Below, piece after piece: positions 6,025 to 8,237 of a stretch of DNA of 8,237 nt (within the stretch, counting starts at the first letter, position 1; every line of letters starts with the position of its first letter). The DNA is taken from the NCBI GenBank assembly GCA_947302945.1, contig CAMYWZ010000037.1, positions 1-8,237 of the forward strand. The letters run 5' to 3'. A program made the translations under genes and the position numbers. Source of the stretch: an uncultured Bacillota bacterium (lineage in GTDB: Bacteria > Bacillota > Clostridia > Peptostreptococcales > Anaerovoracaceae). The notes below the pieces were generated by a model. That model was not told the origin of the DNA. It worked only from the letters and a program-made list of their open reading frames with translations, and did not search any database.

Positions 6025-7602
6025 CTCTACGAGGCAGAGTACAACCAGGTGGAGCACAAGCTGATGGATCCTGACAGTGAGCTGTATGCCTTTGGCGCGG
6101 AGTATGTGGTGCTGTTCCAAAGTACACACAAACTCGGCGAGCGCCACAGTATGCTTGACGCCGCCGCACAGGAGACGTTGGCTGACGAGAGGCTGGCCTT
6201 CATAGAGGCGGTGTGCAGTAACCCGCGTCTGGCTGACAAGAAGGTGATATGTTTCAACTACCCCGAGATTGACGATGCCGTCTTCGGCAGCTATGCCGAC
6301 AAGGTGGTTTCTAGTTTCACGTTTCAGGTGAGGAAGCTCAACTACGGCCTGATGACTCTCGCACAGCGGACGTCCAATCTGTATGTGTGCGACATTGCAG
6401 CGCTGCAGAACAAGGTGGGGCGCGACGTTATGTTCCTGCCAAACGTCTACACCAGCACCGAGATGGTGCTGTCGGTGGACGTGCTGCCCGCGGTGGCGGC
6501 GAGGGTGCTGGATATCATCTGTGCTCTGCGCGGCAATATAAAGAAATGCCTGATACTGGACCTAGACAACACCCTGTGGGGCGGCGTCGTGGGCGACGAC
6601 GGCTGGGAAAGGCTGCAACTCGGCCACGGGCTGGGCATAGGTAAGGCCTTTACCGAATTCCAGATGTGGGTGAAGAAGTTGCGCCAACGGGGTATCATAA
6701 TATGCGTGTGCTCGAAGAACGACGAGGACAAAGCGCGCGAGCCCTTTGAGAAACATCCCGAGATGGTGCTGCGGATGGATGACATAGCCGTTTTCATGGC
6801 CAACTGGGAGACCAAGGTGGACAATATACGTGCCATACAGAAGGTGCTGAACATAGGCTTCGACAGCATGGTTTTTGTGGACGACAACCCATTTGAGCGC
6901 GCTATGGTGAGGGAGAACATTGCAGGCATAGAGGTGCCGGAGATGCCCGAAGACCCTGCGGAGTGGTTGGAGTACCTTTATGGGCTCAACCTTTTCGAGA
7001 CAGCATCGTACAGTGGTGCCGACGCCGAGCGCACGCAGCAGTACCAGGCAGAGGCACAGCGTGTGACGCTGGCCAAGAGTTTCGACAGCGAGGTAGACTT
7101 CCTGCGATCACTGGACATGAAGGCAACGGTGAGTGGCTTCACACCATACAACACGCCGCGTGTGGCGCAGTTGAGCCAGCGCAGCAACCAGTTCAACCTG
7201 CGCACGGTGCGCTACACCGAGGCCGACGTAGCGGCGCTGGCTGCCGACGACAAGGCGGTAGACTTGAGCTTCACGCTCGAAGACCGCTTCGGCGACAACG
7301 GGCTGGTGGCCGTGGTGGTGATGAAGCCCATGGATGAGGAGAGTCTCTTTGTGGAGACATGGCTGATGAGCTGCCGTGTGCTGAAACGCGGCATGGAGGA
7401 CTTCACCCTCAACACCATGGTGGATGCCGCCAAGGTGCGCGGATACAAGCGCATAGTGGGAGAATATATACCCACAGCGAAGAACGGCATGGTGGCTGAC
7501 CACTACCGGCGGATGGGCTTCACGGCGACGACAGACTCGCGCTGGGTGCTGGAGATGGAGAGTTACCGCCAGCATGATTGTTGCATTGAGACAAAACAAT
7601 AG
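5545..7602 (+). CDS. Chimeric ORF: solute-binding lipoprotein N-terminus joined to FkbH-like HAD-IIIC protein
   Basis: The 685-residue ORF is two unrelated pieces in one frame. Residues 1-160 are the start of a LivJ-type lipoprotein (see separate entry). Residues 161-685 are an FkbH-like protein that has lost its first 50 or so residues. It begins at LYEAEYNQVEHKLMDP and has the conserved FQSTHKL and FNYPEIDDAVFG segments. The HAD nucleophile motif is D339-L-D341-N-T (DLDNTLWGG), motif II is Ser390 in CVCSKND, and the acidic motif is D446-D447 (VFVDDNPFER). A GNAT-like C-terminal region follows, with TPRVAQLSQRSNQFNLRTVR (537-556), RFGDNG and HYRRMGF. Characterised FkbH proteins bind 1,3-bisphosphoglycerate, remove phosphate and load a glyceryl group onto an acyl carrier protein, and an ACP gene starts 2 bases after this stop. 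FkbH works in the cytosol, so attachment to an exported lipoprotein signal makes no functional sense. I see an assembly chimera or recombination scar. The FkbH identity is very confident; the fusion as a real protein is doubtful. Confidence 0.85.
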   Translation: MTSRIKRTIIYMVLAALLITGLGGCTTWDNFNKAFINPPEEIRETIKIAVLEPLTGADAKAAADEVAGIELAHEMFPTVLGKDVELVFYDTKSDMEELKEAAEKLTSEDVSLVLGCYGNAMTIAAGDILRQHFMPAIAITCTNPLITRTNPFYSRVCYIDLYEAEYNQVEHKLMDPDSELYAFGAEYVVLFQSTHKLGERHSMLDAAAQETLADERLAFIEAVCSNPRLADKKVICFNYPEIDDAVFGSYADKVVSSFTFQVRKLNYGLMTLAQRTSNLYVCDIAALQNKVGRDVMFLPNVYTSTEMVLSVDVLPAVAARVLDIICALRGNIKKCLILDLDNTLWGGVVGDDGWERLQLGHGLGIGKAFTEFQMWVKKLRQRGIIICVCSKNDEDKAREPFEKHPEMVLRMDDIAVFMANWETKVDNIRAIQKVLNIGFDSMVFVDDNPFERAMVRENIAGIEVPEMPEDPAEWLEYLYGLNLFETASYSGADAERTQQYQAEAQRVTLAKSFDSEVDFLRSLDMKATVSGFTPYNTPRVAQLSQRSNQFNLRTVRYTEADVAALAADDKAVDLSFTLEDRFGDNGLVAVVVMKPMDEESLFVETWLMSCRVLKRGMEDFTLNTMVDAAKVRGYKRIVGEYIPTAKNGMVADHYRRMGFTATTDSRWVLEMESYRQHDCCIETKQ
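6012..6036 (+). other. Junction between solute-binding-protein and FkbH sequence
   Basis: Up to the codons for VCYID the protein follows the LivJ-type family, and from YEAEYNQVEH onward it follows FkbH. The breakpoint therefore lies within about 25 bases, centred on the Ile-Asp-Leu-Tyr codons (6019-6030). The frame is kept. Both families could share a short stretch of identical bases here, which would suit either microhomology recombination or a misassembled overlap. No insertion sequence, attachment site or target duplication is visible. Confidence 0.7.
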
Positions 7603-7604
7603 TT

Positions 7605-7847
7605 ATGGATAACAAAGAGATACTGCACAAAGTGGAGGAGGTGTTCCGCGATGTGCTCGACAACGAAGAGATAACCCTTGCTGAGAACACCACCGCCAAT
7701 GATATAGAGGAATGGGACTCGCTGACGCATGTGGAACTTGTGCGTGCCGTGGAGAAGGCTTTCGGCATCAGGTTCACCTCGGCCGAGATACTGTCGTGGA
7801 AGAATGTGGGCGAGATGGTGGCGAGTGTGGCAAGATATAAGGCGTAA
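7605..7847 (+). CDS. Acyl carrier protein
   Basis: The 80-residue acidic, helical protein is a discrete ACP. The 4'-phosphopantetheine attachment site is EEWDSLTHVELV, with Ser39 in the DSL motif, followed by the helix III region and a typical FGIRFTSAEI segment (53-62). The tryptophan before DSL is common in specialised ACPs (those of FkbH, DltC or polyketide-type systems) rather than the housekeeping fatty-acid AcpP, which has ADSL. It starts 2 bases after the FkbH stop, with no Shine-Dalgarno, so translation is probably coupled. It is the expected acceptor of the glyceryl group from FkbH and the likely thioester donor for the following MBOAT. That pairing is inferred from gene order and from the Dlt (DltC-DltB) precedent. 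Confidence 0.92.
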   Translation: MDNKEILHKVEEVFRDVLDNEEITLAENTTANDIEEWDSLTHVELVRAVEKAFGIRFTSAEILSWKNVGEMVASVARYKA

Positions 7848-7852
7848 GGGTT

Positions 7853-8237
7853 ATGCGGGAGCGGTACAATCGGCAAAACGCACTTCTGCTGGTGCTCAGC
7901 GTGCTGTTCTATGGCCTGCTGGATTTGCGGATGCTGCCCATGTTTGTGACTACGGTGTTGCTCTTCTATACGGCCGGCCTACACATAGGTGAACTGAGAA
8001 GCAAGGGCAAGACAGAGGCTGCGGCGTGGGTGACGCGTATTGCCGTTGTGATCGGCCTGCTACCGTTACTGTATTTCAAGTACTATGACTTTTTCTATGG
8101 CGAGATATGCGCGTTGCTGGGACGTGAGAGCGTTGCGCTGGGGCTGCTATTGCCCGTGGGTATCTCGTTCTATACCTTTAGATTGCTGAGCTATGTCATT
8201 GAGGTGAATCGCGGCACTCTGGAGCCCACGCGCGACG
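7853..8237 (+). CDS. MBOAT-family O-acyltransferase, N-terminal part
   Basis: This frame runs open to the window end (128 codons) and encodes membrane segments at about residues 10-20, 28-46, 62-80 and 95-115. The diagnostic element LPVGISFYTFRLLSYVIEVNR (from about residue 101) lines up with LPIGISFYTFQIVSYIIDVYR in the other MBOAT protein of this window. The LLYFKYYDFF segment (about 75-84) is also family-typical. The catalytic histidines would lie downstream, outside the window. The start at 7853, 5 bases after the ACP stop, is the first ATG after an in-frame stop at 7838-7840. The protein then lacks the usual first hydrophobic helix (the FSSFEFLxxFLPL segment, about 26 residues). Gene order FkbH-ACP-MBOAT suggests it uses an ACP-bound acyl donor, as DltB does. 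Confidence 0.88.
   Translation, partial: MRERYNRQNALLLVLSVLFYGLLDLRMLPMFVTTVLLFYTAGLHIGELRSKGKTEAAAWVTRIAVVIGLLPLLYFKYYDFFYGEICALLGRESVALGLLLPVGISFYTFRLLSYVIEVNRGTLEPTRD

Noticed and set aside
5536..6147. 203-codon open frame on the minus strand
   Set aside because: It is antisense to the SBP/FkbH sequence, spans the joint without any family similarity and lacks a start signal.
7108..7599. 163-codon open frame on the minus strand
   Set aside because: It is a His-, Val- and Ala-rich shadow of the FkbH C-terminal domain, which is strongly conserved on the plus strand.
2241..8237. A single combined system linking the two MBOAT loci
   Set aside because: The divergent arrangement is attractive, but the two loci are separated by the doubtful joint at about 6025, so adjacency may be an assembly product.

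Overview
The window is GC-rich and densely coding, with no gap above about 180 bases. It reads as two blocks that probably come from different genomes. Positions 1 to about 6025 look like a gut- or rumen-type Clostridia/Firmicutes genome. The genes there have good Shine-Dalgarno sequences (AAGGAGG, AAGGGGA, GGAGG), sigma-A promoters including extended -10 boxes, and a tight intrinsic terminator. From about 6025 to the end the sequence looks like Bacteroidales: an FkbH-type protein closely resembling the Bacteroidetes family, almost no Shine-Dalgarno signals, and a clear change in arginine and valine codon choice. The taxonomic calls are inference from remembered family resemblance, not from a search.

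Layout of the left block. On the minus strand, a partial MtnA/eIF2B-alpha-like isomerase gene (1-541) follows a small lipoprotein gene (549-1241). Divergent from these on the plus strand is a stand-alone homocysteine S-methyltransferase (1420-2214), which ends in a perfect 12-bp bidirectional terminator. Converging on that terminator is a minus-strand operon transcribed from 5422 down to 2241: an MBOAT O-acyltransferase, an SGNH-type membrane-anchored hydrolase and a PAP2 lipid phosphatase. This operon probably acylates an exported glycan or lipid-linked polymer, with the PAP2 enzyme acting on a lipid (pyro)phosphate. A well-spaced promoter precedes it.

Layout of the right block. A plus-strand ORF (5545-7602) begins as a lipoprotein solute-binding protein of the LivJ type. 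At about residue 160 it changes, in frame, into an N-terminally truncated FkbH-like HAD-IIIC protein. After it come, with 2- and 5-base gaps, an acyl carrier protein and a second MBOAT gene that runs off the window. FkbH, ACP and MBOAT together look like a Dlt-like pathway: FkbH would load a glyceryl group (from 1,3-bisphosphoglycerate) onto the ACP, and the MBOAT would pass it to an acceptor at the membrane.

The two most important points are these. First, the SBP::FkbH joint is most simply a chimeric assembly or recombination scar, because the predicted product would export a cytosolic enzyme. Second, the FkbH-ACP-MBOAT cassette is the best candidate here for a less-described surface-modification system. 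Any apparent link between the two MBOAT systems should be treated with caution until the joint is confirmed in reads.
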